Assembly: GCF_003387155.1 (NCBI RefSeq)
Contig: NZ_QUMT01000001.1
Coordinates: forward strand, 1,429,858-1,493,857
Direction: 5' to 3'
DNA from: Roseateles depolymerans
GTDB lineage: Bacteria > Pseudomonadota > Gammaproteobacteria > Burkholderiales > Burkholderiaceae_C
DNA length: 64,000 nucleotides
Shown: in pieces, positions 53,297 through 62,859 of the stretch
Position numbering within the stretch: position 1 is the first letter of the stretch
Layout of the letters: each line of letters starts with the position of its first letter
The notes under the pieces: model-generated
Told to the model about the DNA's origin: nothing
The model's input: the letters and a program-made list of their open reading frames with translations, nothing else
Database searches by the model: none
Made by a program: the position numbers and the translations under genes

Positions 53297-53950
53297 TTAC
53301 CCTTCATGGGCATTGAACATGGTCTTGGCGTAGGTGATGCCAAGGCCATAGGCGCCGCCGAACTTCTTGGCGATGCCGGTGGTCAGGTCATAGGTCTCTG
53401 CACGGGCCCAGTCGCGCTGCAGTTCCAGCATGTACTGCAGTGCCGTCATCGGACGGGCACCGGCCTGCACCATGCGCGCCACCGCGCGCTCATGCGCTTC
53501 GGTCGACACGTCGCCGCAGGCATCGGTGATCACATAGACCTCGAATCCCTGCTCGATGGCCGAGATCGCGGGTCCCACGATGCACACCGACGTCCACAGG
53601 CCGGCCAGCACAATGCGCTCGCGTCCGATGGCATTGACCACCTTGATCACATTGGCATCTTCCCAAGTGTTCATGGAGGTACGGTCGATCAGTTCCTGGC
53701 CGGGGAAGGCCGAGGTGATCTCTTCATACATCGGCCCGGAGAAGCTCTTCTCGGCCACGGTGGTCAGGATGGTGGGCACCTTGAAGCCGGCGGCCGCATT
53801 GGAGATCAGGGCGGCGTTGTTGCGCAGCTCGATCGCGTCGATGGACTTGGTGGCGAAGGACATCTGCGACTGGAAGTCGATCAGGATCAGCGTGTGGTCC
53901 TTGGGCGAGACGAGTCCGGCGCCGGGAGTCGGGGTAGCGGTGATGGCCAT
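53297..53950 (-). CDS. Isochorismatase-family (YcaC-like) cysteine hydrolase
   Basis: A 217-residue cysteine hydrolase of the YcaC type. LILIDFQSQM supplies the catalytic Asp, TTVAEKSFSG the Lys region, and AGLWTSVCIVGPAISAIEQG the nucleophilic Cys with its typical cis-peptide context. VYVITDACGDVSTEAHERAVARM is also conserved. The family cleaves N-carbamoyl or related amides. It is complete, cytosolic, and lies 228 bases upstream of the xapX cluster on the same strand, so a shared amide-breakdown role is possible. Confidence 0.93.
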   Translation of the reverse strand: MAITATPTPGAGLVSPKDHTLILIDFQSQMSFATKSIDAIELRNNAALISNAAAGFKVPTILTTVAEKSFSGPMYEEITSAFPGQELIDRTSMNTWEDANVIKVVNAIGRERIVLAGLWTSVCIVGPAISAIEQGFEVYVITDACGDVSTEAHERAVARMVQAGARPMTALQYMLELQRDWARAETYDLTTGIAKKFGGAYGLGITYAKTMFNAHEG

Positions 53951-54088
53951 GGGAAGTCCTTTCGTGAATCTGTCAACAACCGGCCGGAGGGATGTCCGAC
54001 CTCGGGCTGAAGTCTGCGGGGCGATGGCCGGCGCGTGATCTCCAAGATGGGAGGGGGAGCGCCTGTCTCCATCGCGCCAGATTCGGGG

Positions 54089-54111
54089 GCCTTCCCCATT
54101 TGGGGAGGGGG
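54089..54111. promoter_or_regulatory. Palindromic site TCCCCA-TT-TGGGGA between divergent genes
   Basis: TCCCCATTTGGGGA at 54093-54106 with further matching flanks lies between the isochorismatase gene (minus) and the LuxR-type gene (plus). It could be an operator for either gene. Confidence 0.35.
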
Positions 54112-54213
54112 GCTCTATCACCGGGGTACACAAGGCTTCACAAGTCATCACTCGCCGCCAGCCGCCGCAACCTCCACCATGCAGGTCATGCGATGTCCGA
54201 AGGAGCTTTCATC

Positions 54214-54885
<672 letters not shown>

Positions 54886-54888
54886 GCG

Positions 54889-56985
54889 TCACCACTTCTT
54901 GAGGCGCGCCACCACGTCCATCGCCGGCTTGACCAGTTCCGGCAGCGGCGCCCGCAGTTCATTGGCCGGGCCCATCTTGTCGAAGTGACGCGCCACCTTG
55001 CCGGGAATGAACCGCGACACACTGGCATAGAGGTGCCGGTCGCCATGGCGAGCCTGCTGCGTCACGTAAAAGCGCTGGGGCACCATGACGGACAGGTGAT
55101 GCTGGGCGCGGGTCATGGCCACATACAGCAGTCGCCGTTCTTCCTCGATCTGGGCCTGTGCGCCGGTGCTCAGGTCGGACGGCATGCAACCGTCCACGCA
55201 ATTGAGCAGGTACACCGCGCTCCATTCCTGGCCTTTGGCGGAATGAATCGTGGACAGGATCAGATAGTCCTCGTCTTTCAACGGAACGCCCGATTCATCA
55301 CTGCTGGCTTCCGGCGGGTCCAGGGTCAATTCCGTCAGGAAACGCTCGCGACTGCCATAGCCTTGCGCAATCCGCGCCAGTTGCTCCAGATCGGCCAGGC
55401 GGATGGCCGCATCGTCGTGCAGTCGATGCAGATGGGGCGTCAGCCATTCAATGGTGCGCTCCAGGTCCAGCGGCCAGTGCGACTCTTCCCGCAGCGTCAG
55501 CATCAGTTCACACAGGGCAGCCCAGTCCGCAGCGGCGCCGCGGGGCGGCTCGAATGCGCGCAAGGCGCTGGCCATATCGGCGCCACTGTCCAGCGCATCC
55601 ACCAGCCTTCGCGCACTCGCGGGGCCAAAGCCGGCCAGCAGTTGGGACACCCGGAAGCACGCCAGCCGATGGTGGGGGTTCTGGGCCCACCGCAGCACGC
55701 TGAGCGCGTCCTTGACGTGGGTGCTCTCCAGGAACTTCAGGCCGCCGAACTTGACGAATGGGATGTTGCGGCGGATGAGTTCCAGCTCCAGCTGGGCGCT
55801 GTGGGTGGCGGTGCGGAAGAGCACCGCCTGCCGCTTGAGCTTGATGCCTTGCTCGCGCCGCTCCAGCACCCGGTCCGCCACCCAGCGGGCCTGGCGGGCT
55901 TCATCGTCCACCGTCACCAGCTGCGGCCGTTCGCTGGAGGCCTGGTCCGACCACAACTGTTTGGCATACCGTTCCTTGGCCTGGGCGATCACGGCATTGG
56001 AGGCTTCCAGAATGGGCTGGGTGGAGCGGTAGTTGCGCTCCAGCGTGATCACGCGCGCCGGTGGATCGAATCGCGAAGGAAACTCCAGGATGTTGCGCAC
56101 CTCGGCCGCCCGGAAGGAGTAGATGGCCTGGGCATCGTCCCCCACCACGGTGAGTCGCCGGCCATCGGGCTTGAGGCGGTGCAGCAGCGTGGCCTGCAGG
56201 CGGTTGGTGTCCTGGTATTCGTCGACCAGGACATGGTCGAACCGGTCGCCGATCTCCCGGGCCAAGGTGGGCTCGGACATGATCTCGGCCCAGTAGAGCA
56301 GCAGGTCGTCATAGTCCAGCAGGCGCTGGCGCTGCTTTTCCGCGACGTAGGTCCGGAACAGCTGCCGCAAGGCTTCGTGGGCCGGGAAGCACCAGGGAAA
56401 ATGCTCCTGCAGCACCTGGTCCAGCCGGGCTTCACTGTTCACCGCACGGGAGTAGATGTTCAGGCAGGTGGATTTGAGCGGAAAGCGGTCGGCGGTTTCC
56501 GCCAGGCCGAGCGCCTGGCGCTGCAGGCCCATCAGGTCTTCGGCGTCGGCCCGGTCCAGGATGGTGAATTGCGGGTCCAGGCCGATGCGGGGTGCGTACT
56601 CGCGCAGCAGCCGGGCGCCGACGCTGTGGAAGGTGCCGGCCCAGGGGAAGCGGGGGGCCATCTGGGTGGCTCGCAGGCCCAGCGCACGATGCAGCACCTG
56701 ACCGGCGCGCCGTTCCATCTCACCGGCGGCGCGCCGGGAGAAGGTCAGCAGCAGGATGCGCTGCGGGTCGGCGCCCGCCATCACCAGGCGCGCCACCCGG
56801 GTCGCCAGGGTCTTGGTCTTGCCCGACCCGGCGCCCGCGATCACCAGCAACGCCCGGTCGTCGGTGGCATCGCCGTTCAGGCCATGTTCGACGGCGGCGC
56901 GCTGGTCGTCGTTGAGTTCGTCGAAGACGCTGCGCACGCCATCGGGCGTGGACAGCGACGCGTCGGGGAGGGCAAGGGAGGTCAT
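54889..56985 (-). CDS. UvrD/Rep-family ATP-dependent DNA helicase
   Basis: A 698-residue superfamily 1A helicase. Motif I VIAGAGSGKTKTLATRVA, Ia LLTFSRRAAGEMERRA, II VLVDEYQDTNRLQA, III VVGDDAQAIYSFRAA, IV ITLERNYRSTQPIL, V LSTIHSAKGQEWSAVYLLN and VI EERRLLYVAMTRAQHHLSV are all present. The order and length fit PcrA/UvrD-like 3'-5' helicases of repair; a true UvrD may be elsewhere. ATG 56985 has GGGAGG before it, and a long upstream in-frame extension is rejected. Confidence 0.93.
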   Translation of the reverse strand: MTSLALPDASLSTPDGVRSVFDELNDDQRAAVEHGLNGDATDDRALLVIAGAGSGKTKTLATRVARLVMAGADPQRILLLTFSRRAAGEMERRAGQVLHRALGLRATQMAPRFPWAGTFHSVGARLLREYAPRIGLDPQFTILDRADAEDLMGLQRQALGLAETADRFPLKSTCLNIYSRAVNSEARLDQVLQEHFPWCFPAHEALRQLFRTYVAEKQRQRLLDYDDLLLYWAEIMSEPTLAREIGDRFDHVLVDEYQDTNRLQATLLHRLKPDGRRLTVVGDDAQAIYSFRAAEVRNILEFPSRFDPPARVITLERNYRSTQPILEASNAVIAQAKERYAKQLWSDQASSERPQLVTVDDEARQARWVADRVLERREQGIKLKRQAVLFRTATHSAQLELELIRRNIPFVKFGGLKFLESTHVKDALSVLRWAQNPHHRLACFRVSQLLAGFGPASARRLVDALDSGADMASALRAFEPPRGAAADWAALCELMLTLREESHWPLDLERTIEWLTPHLHRLHDDAAIRLADLEQLARIAQGYGSRERFLTELTLDPPEASSDESGVPLKDEDYLILSTIHSAKGQEWSAVYLLNCVDGCMPSDLSTGAQAQIEEERRLLYVAMTRAQHHLSVMVPQRFYVTQQARHGDRHLYASVSRFIPGKVARHFDKMGPANELRAPLPELVKPAMDVVARLKKW

Positions 56986-57130
56986 CAGGCCTGCATCATA
57001 GGCTGTATGGATGACCAGTGTCTCGCGGCGGTGGCGCGGTCGTGACACTTTGCTGACGCGGGTGGCGCGCGGGAGGGGAACGGCAATTGCCAGTCGTCCG
57101 GTGTACGCTGCACCCCATGGAGACCTTGCC

Positions 57131-57955
57131 ATGCTGCCGATCCTGTTGACGCTTTCCGCCCTGGGCATGCCGGTCATTGCCTGGTTCTCCCAGCAAGGGA
57201 CCTTTGGCCCGGACAACAAGACGCTGTCCGACCAGTACCCCACGCTGATCGTGGCGGACGGGTATGCCTTTTCCATCTGGGGCGTGATCTTCCTGCTGGA
57301 CCTGTTGCTGGCGCTGTGGACGCTGCGCGGGCAGCGGCCGGCCGATCCGGCACTGGCGGCGGTGCGCCACCGCTGCCTGCTGCTGACGACGCTGGGCTTT
57401 GCGCTGACGGCCAGCTGGATGGTGGTGTTTGCCCAGCAGTGGTTCTGGGTGGCGCTGGCGGTGATGTGGGGCGCGCTGGCTTGCATGCTATGGGCGCTGA
57501 TGCTGGTGGCCCATGCGCGGCCCACCGGGGCGGCGGCCTGGCTGACGCTGCTGCCGCTGGCGCTGCACGCGGGCTGGCTGTCGATGGCCGCTTTCCTCAA
57601 CACGGCGCAGGTGATCGTGGCCAAGCAGTTGCTGCCCACGGTCGATCAGTTGCCCTGGACGATGGTGCTGTGGGCCTTGGCCGCCTTGCTGCTGCTGGTG
57701 GCGATTGCGCGGCTGCATCAGCCGATCACGGGCTGGCAGTCCCTGGGTTATGTGTTCGCCGCCGTATGGGGGCTGGTGGGCGTCTATGTGAAGCAAAGCC
57801 GTGGGGAACTGCCCGGCGCGCAAACGTCGGCCTGGATTGCGCTGGCTTTGGCTGCGGTGGTGGTCGGACAGACGGTCTGGCTGCGGGTTCGGGGAGGGCG
57901 GCCGACGCGGGGGAGTGGGCGGGAAGAGGGGCTGATGTCTTATCGGCCGCATTGA
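57131..57955 (+). CDS. TspO/MBR-related tryptophan-rich membrane protein
   Basis: A 274-residue protein of about seven membrane helices. The segment GYAFSIWGVIFLLDLLLALW and WFWVALAVMWGALACMLWAL hold the Trp-rich character of TspO-related proteins, which bind porphyrins or lipids in the membrane. Longer than classical TspO (about 160 residues), so it belongs to the extended, plant/eukaryote-like group; the ligand is unknown. GGAG precedes ATG 57131. The last 25 residues are a basic, Gly-rich tail. Confidence 0.8.
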   Translation: MLPILLTLSALGMPVIAWFSQQGTFGPDNKTLSDQYPTLIVADGYAFSIWGVIFLLDLLLALWTLRGQRPADPALAAVRHRCLLLTTLGFALTASWMVVFAQQWFWVALAVMWGALACMLWALMLVAHARPTGAAAWLTLLPLALHAGWLSMAAFLNTAQVIVAKQLLPTVDQLPWTMVLWALAALLLLVAIARLHQPITGWQSLGYVFAAVWGLVGVYVKQSRGELPGAQTSAWIALALAAVVVGQTVWLRVRGGRPTRGSGREEGLMSYRPH

Positions 57956-57994
57956 GCAGCCAACTGTTCAGGACCACAAAGGTGTCCCGACCGT

Positions 57995-58663
57995 TCATGC
58001 GCGTGGCTTGCGTGACGCTTTGGCTCTGGGTGCCAGGATGGGCGGGTCGGCCTCGCGAACGACATTCTTGAAGTGTCCTTCCGGAAAGTCGTAGAGGCCG
58101 GCAGCCTCAGCCGCTTCACGAGGCGACGGGGCTCCCGCATGCTGTTTCGTCCGCGCGGCGAGGTAGGTCTGGACCGCGGAAGCGCGAATGCGGCGATGCC
58201 CCCCTTCGGTCATCACGACCTCGCCCAGCTTTCCTTGATCGCACAGCATGGACACGTAGGGGCGACTCACCTCCAGTTGCTCGGCGGCTTGCGCCGTGGT
58301 GAGCAGGGTGTCTGCCATCGGCGACCGAGGAGGCTGATGCAACGGAAGATTGCCTAGCTCAGCACTGGCGAGCTTGGCGATCAAGCCCATGCGGATGGCT
58401 TTCCCTTCCGCGGTCTGGGAGGACAGAGAGCTTTGGAGAGCCTTGCTGACCAAGCATCCGATTTCCGCTTCCAGGCGCTGCATGTCCGCCGCGATGCTGT
58501 TGCGTTTTTTGCGATCTGACTCTGCCTGCATCCGGTACTGCCTGACCTCGGCAATCACGTACCGACCGACCTGTTCCGCCAGCGAATCAACGGGGTCGCT
58601 CACTAATGGTGGGTACCGGTCCTTCCCCCCCGCCTTGGCGGGCTTGATCTGAGCCTGAGCCAT
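57995..58663 (-). CDS. Excisionase-type HTH DNA-binding protein
   Basis: A 222-residue protein. The first 115 residues are helical and charged (a possible coiled coil: ESDRKKRNSIAADMQRLEAE). Residues about 118-175 are a MerR-like excisionase HTH: LLTTAQAAEQLEVSRPYVSML then GGHRRIRASAVQTYLAART. A basic tail ends it. Proteins like this act as excisionase-type regulators or as antitoxins of PIN-domain toxins, but no PIN gene follows here. AAGGAG precedes ATG 58663. It lies between a TspO-related gene and glk, and its A-rich upstream region differs from its surroundings. Confidence 0.8.
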   Translation of the reverse strand: MAQAQIKPAKAGGKDRYPPLVSDPVDSLAEQVGRYVIAEVRQYRMQAESDRKKRNSIAADMQRLEAEIGCLVSKALQSSLSSQTAEGKAIRMGLIAKLASAELGNLPLHQPPRSPMADTLLTTAQAAEQLEVSRPYVSMLCDQGKLGEVVMTEGGHRRIRASAVQTYLAARTKQHAGAPSPREAAEAAGLYDFPEGHFKNVVREADPPILAPRAKASRKPRA

Positions 58664-58753
58664 GATGTCTCCTTGATCAGTCCAGTCTATCACCAAAGAA
58701 GAAAAAGTGAAAAAAGTGAAAGGACATGACCGCGGCGACCATCGCCAGGACGT

Positions 58754-58778
58754 AAAAAAGCCGCCCTGAGGCGGCTCA
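58754..58778 (-). terminator. Rho-independent terminator of glk
   Basis: On the minus strand AGCCGCC and GGCGGCT form a 7-bp stem with a 4-base loop, followed by six T. It closes the sugar transport-glk operon. Confidence 0.9.
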
Positions 58779-58799
58779 AATCACACGAAACGGAAAGGC

Positions 58800-59804
58800 T
58801 CAGCGCAGCGCCTGGGCCACCCCGCGCAGCGCGGGGGACTCCTTGGCCTGGATCAGGTACACCGGCACCGATTCCATGTAAGCCTTGAACCGTCCCTTGC
58901 TCACGAAGCGCTCGTGGAAGGCCGAGGCCTCCAGGCGGTCGATGACGCGGGGCAGCACCCCTCCGCCCAGATACACGCCGCCGCGCGCACCCATCGTCAG
59001 GGCCAGGTTGCCCGCCACCGATCCGAGGAAGGCGAACATCAGCTCCAGCGTCTCGTCGGCGCGAGCATCGCTGCGGTCCAACGCACGGGCGCTGATGGTG
59101 GGCGCGTCCAGCCCGGCGGGCACGGCCACGCCGTCCAGCTCGCACAGCGCTTCATACATCCACACCAGGCCCAGGCCAGACACCGCCCGCTCGGCCGAGG
59201 CATGGCCAAACCGCTTTTGCAGCGCCGCCACCACCGCCGCCTCACGCGGCGTCACTGCCGCCAGCGTCACATGGCCGCCTTCGCCCTGAATGGCGCGGTA
59301 GCTGCCATCCCCCGCAGGCACCAGGCCCGACACGCCCAGGCCAGTGCCCGGGCCGATCAGGGCCAGCGCCCCGTTCGGATCGGCCTCGCCCGCGCGGATC
59401 TGACGCTTTTCTTCCGCCGCCAAGGTCGGCAGCGCCAGCGCCAGCGCGGTGAAGTCGTTGATCACCACCAGCTTCTCCAGCCCGATCGCCTGACGCAGCG
59501 CCTCGATCGAGAAGGACCAGTGGTGGTTGGTCATGTGGACCTGATCGCCCACGATGGGATTGGCGATGCCAATCGCCCCCTGCACCGGACCGAGGCCGGC
59601 CGTATGCCGGCCGGTGTCCTTCAGATAGGTCTCGATGGCCGCCTGCAGGCTGGGATAGTCGGCGCAGGCGTAGGTGCGGACCTCGGTCAGCGCCGCCTGC
59701 GGTCCGGCCTGCCAGGCAAACCGCGCATTGGTGCCGCCGACATCGGCCAGCAGTCGGCCCTGGGCCGGGGTGCCCTGGGGCGGGGGAACAAGCATCGCAC
59801 TCAT
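58800..59804 (-). CDS. glk: Glucokinase
   Basis: A 334-residue ROK-unrelated, E. coli-type glucokinase. LLADVGGTNARFAW is the phosphate-1 loop, INDFTALALALPTL holds the catalytic Asp, IGPGTGLGVSGLVP the phosphate-2 loop, and GEGGHVTLA the glucose-binding Glu/Gly. GGGVLPRVIDRLE completes the set. It makes glucose 6-phosphate from ATP and glucose taken up by the importer encoded just upstream. Start at 59804, 34 bases after the ATPase gene; the terminator at 58754 ends the operon. Confidence 0.95.
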   Translation of the reverse strand: MSAMLVPPPQGTPAQGRLLADVGGTNARFAWQAGPQAALTEVRTYACADYPSLQAAIETYLKDTGRHTAGLGPVQGAIGIANPIVGDQVHMTNHHWSFSIEALRQAIGLEKLVVINDFTALALALPTLAAEEKRQIRAGEADPNGALALIGPGTGLGVSGLVPAGDGSYRAIQGEGGHVTLAAVTPREAAVVAALQKRFGHASAERAVSGLGLVWMYEALCELDGVAVPAGLDAPTISARALDRSDARADETLELMFAFLGSVAGNLALTMGARGGVYLGGGVLPRVIDRLEASAFHERFVSKGRFKAYMESVPVYLIQAKESPALRGVAQALR

Positions 59805-59838
59805 GGGAAAAACAATCGGGTCAGAGAGTCGGGGCAGC

Positions 59839-60909
<1,071 letters not shown>

Positions 60910-60912
60910 TGC

Positions 60913-61830
60913 TTATCCTTTCACGGCGCCGGCGGTGAGGCCGCGCACGAAATACTTGCCAGCGACAACATAGACCACGAGGGTCGGCAGGGCGGCGATG
61001 AGGGCCGCGGCCATGTCCACGTTGTATTCCTTGACGGTGCTGGTGGTGTTGGCGAGGTTGTTCAGGCCGACGGTGATCGGCTTGCTGTCGGCGCCGGAGA
61101 ACACGACGCCATAGAGGAAGTCATTCCAGATGGAGGTGAACTGCCAGATCAGGGTCACGACCAGGATGGGCGTGGACAGCGGCACGACGATGCGCCAGAA
61201 GATCTGCCAGAACGACGCGCCGTCCAGCGTGGCTGCCTTGATCAGTTCATCGGGCAGGCCGGCGTAGTAGTTGCGGAAGAACAGCGTGGTGGACGGCATG
61301 CCGGCCAGCACGTGCACCAGGATCAGCCCCCACACCGAGCTGGCGATGCCCAGCGTGCCCAGCACCTGGCTCATCGGCAGCAGCACCACCTGCATCGGCA
61401 TGAACACGCCGAACAGCAGGAAGGCGAACATCACTTCGCTGCCGCGGAAACGCCACTTGGTCAGCACGTAGCCGTTGAGGGCGCCCAGCGCGGTGGAGAT
61501 CAGCACGGCCGGCACCACCATGAACACCGAGTTCATGAAGAAGGGCTTGAGGCCGCCGCAATCGGTGCCGGTGCAGGCGCTGCTCCAGGCCTTGGCCCAG
61601 GCCTCGAAGGTCGGGCTCATCGGGATGGACAGCAGCGTGCCGTTGCGCACTTCGTCCATGCTCTTGAGCGAGGTGCTGACCATCACATACAGCGGCGTCA
61701 GGAAGAAGGCTGCAAAGGCCACCAGCACCAGCAGCAGCAGCACGCGCTGCCAGCTCAGGCCGCTGGGCTTGCGGGCGGGGACGACGGAGGAAGGGGAGGA
61801 GGTCATCTCGGGGCTCATCACAACGCTCAT
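60913..61830 (-). CDS. Sugar ABC importer permease (MalG-like, GtsC-like)
   Basis: A 305-residue permease with six membrane helices. The cytoplasmic EAA loop reads ELIKAATLDGASFWQIFWRIVVPLSTP, the contact site for the ATPase. A long N-terminal Ser/Pro tail precedes the first helix. SFxxAWxxA-type segment (TFEAWAKAWSSACTGTDCGG) between helices 1 and 2 is usual for MalG-class proteins. Its start overlaps the stop of the other permease by ATGA. Confidence 0.93.
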   Translation of the reverse strand: MSVVMSPEMTSSPSSVVPARKPSGLSWQRVLLLLVLVAFAAFFLTPLYVMVSTSLKSMDEVRNGTLLSIPMSPTFEAWAKAWSSACTGTDCGGLKPFFMNSVFMVVPAVLISTALGALNGYVLTKWRFRGSEVMFAFLLFGVFMPMQVVLLPMSQVLGTLGIASSVWGLILVHVLAGMPSTTLFFRNYYAGLPDELIKAATLDGASFWQIFWRIVVPLSTPILVVTLIWQFTSIWNDFLYGVVFSGADSKPITVGLNNLANTTSTVKEYNVDMAAALIAALPTLVVYVVAGKYFVRGLTAGAVKG

Positions 61831-62705
61831 GACTTCGAACGCAGCTCGGAATAGAGATAGGGCACCACGATGGCCGCGATGGTCGCCAGCATCATGGTGG
61901 CGCTGGCAGCACCCAGGCCGATCTGGCCGCGCGAGAACGCCATGGTGTACATGAAGGTCGCGGGCAGGTCGGTGGCGTAGCCGGGACCACCGGCCGTCAG
62001 GGCGACCACCAGGTCGAAGCTCTTGATGGCGATGTGGGCCACCACCATGACGGTGGAGAAGAACACCGGCCGCAGCGTCGGGATCAGGATGCGCCAGTAG
62101 ATGCGGCCCAGCGACGCGCCGTCCACCTGCGCCGCCTTGATGATGGAGTCGTCAATGCCGCGCAGGCCGGCCAGGAACAGGGCCATCACGAAGCCGGACG
62201 ACTGCCAGATGCCAGCGATCACCACGCAATACAGCGCATGGTCCGGATCCACCAGCCAGTCGAAGCGGAAGTTCTCGAAGCCCCAGGACTGCACCAGATG
62301 CTCGATGCCCAGGCCCGGGTTCAGGATCCACTTCCAGGCCGTGCCGGTCACGATGAACGACAGGGCCATGGGATACAGATAGATGGTGCGCAGCACCCCT
62401 TCGGCACGGATCTTCTGGTCCAGCAGGATGGCCAGCAGCAGGCCCAGCACGGTGGTGCCGCCGATGAACAGGACGCCGAAGATGCCGAGGTTGGTCAGGG
62501 CCGTCCACCACCGTTCGTTCTCGAACAGGGCGCGGTATTGGTCCAGACCGACAAATTCGTAATTGGGCAGCAGCCGTGAGGCGGACAGCGACAGATAGCC
62601 GTTCCAGGCCATCAGCCCATAGATGAAGAGGAAGGACAGGAGGAAGGTGGGCGCCACCACCAGCTTGGGAAGCCAGGGGCTGCGCGGGGCTCTTGAGGCG
62701 GACAT
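61827..62705 (-). CDS. Sugar ABC importer permease (MalF-like, GtsB-like)
   Basis: A 292-residue permease. Six membrane helices; the cytoplasmic EAA loop is DSIIKAAQVDGASLGRIYWRILIPTLRP. GLDQYRALFENERWWTALTNL is the usual segment before helix 2. With the MalG-like partner it forms the membrane channel. ATG 62705 fits the family; a longer frame upstream was not taken. A hairpin at 62827 lies between this gene and the binding-protein gene. Confidence 0.93.
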   Translation of the reverse strand: MSASRAPRSPWLPKLVVAPTFLLSFLFIYGLMAWNGYLSLSASRLLPNYEFVGLDQYRALFENERWWTALTNLGIFGVLFIGGTTVLGLLLAILLDQKIRAEGVLRTIYLYPMALSFIVTGTAWKWILNPGLGIEHLVQSWGFENFRFDWLVDPDHALYCVVIAGIWQSSGFVMALFLAGLRGIDDSIIKAAQVDGASLGRIYWRILIPTLRPVFFSTVMVVAHIAIKSFDLVVALTAGGPGYATDLPATFMYTMAFSRGQIGLGAASATMMLATIAAIVVPYLYSELRSKS

Positions 62706-62826
62706 GCTGGGCGGCGGGTACTGCAAGAGGGACGGGAAGGGGCCGGGCCATCCGTTCAGGAAGCCGGACCCCGCAGGGCGCAACGCGCGTGGACGGGAGG
62801 TCGCAGGGGCGCGTCGGCATCGCTTC

Positions 62827-62852
62827 GGGGCGACTCCTCACGGAGCCGCCCC
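62827..62852 (-). promoter_or_regulatory. Intercistronic hairpin after the binding-protein gene
   Basis: Arms 62827-62837 and 62842-62852 pair at 10 of 11 positions around a 4-base loop, just after the stop of the binding-protein gene. Such hairpins often protect the 3' end so that the binding protein is made in excess over the permeases. Confidence 0.6.
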
Positions 62853-62859
62853 GTTGCGC

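Noticed and set aside
54985-57045. Open frame of 686 codons on the plus strand
   Set aside because: Opposite the helicase gene, in which all seven helicase motifs are present.
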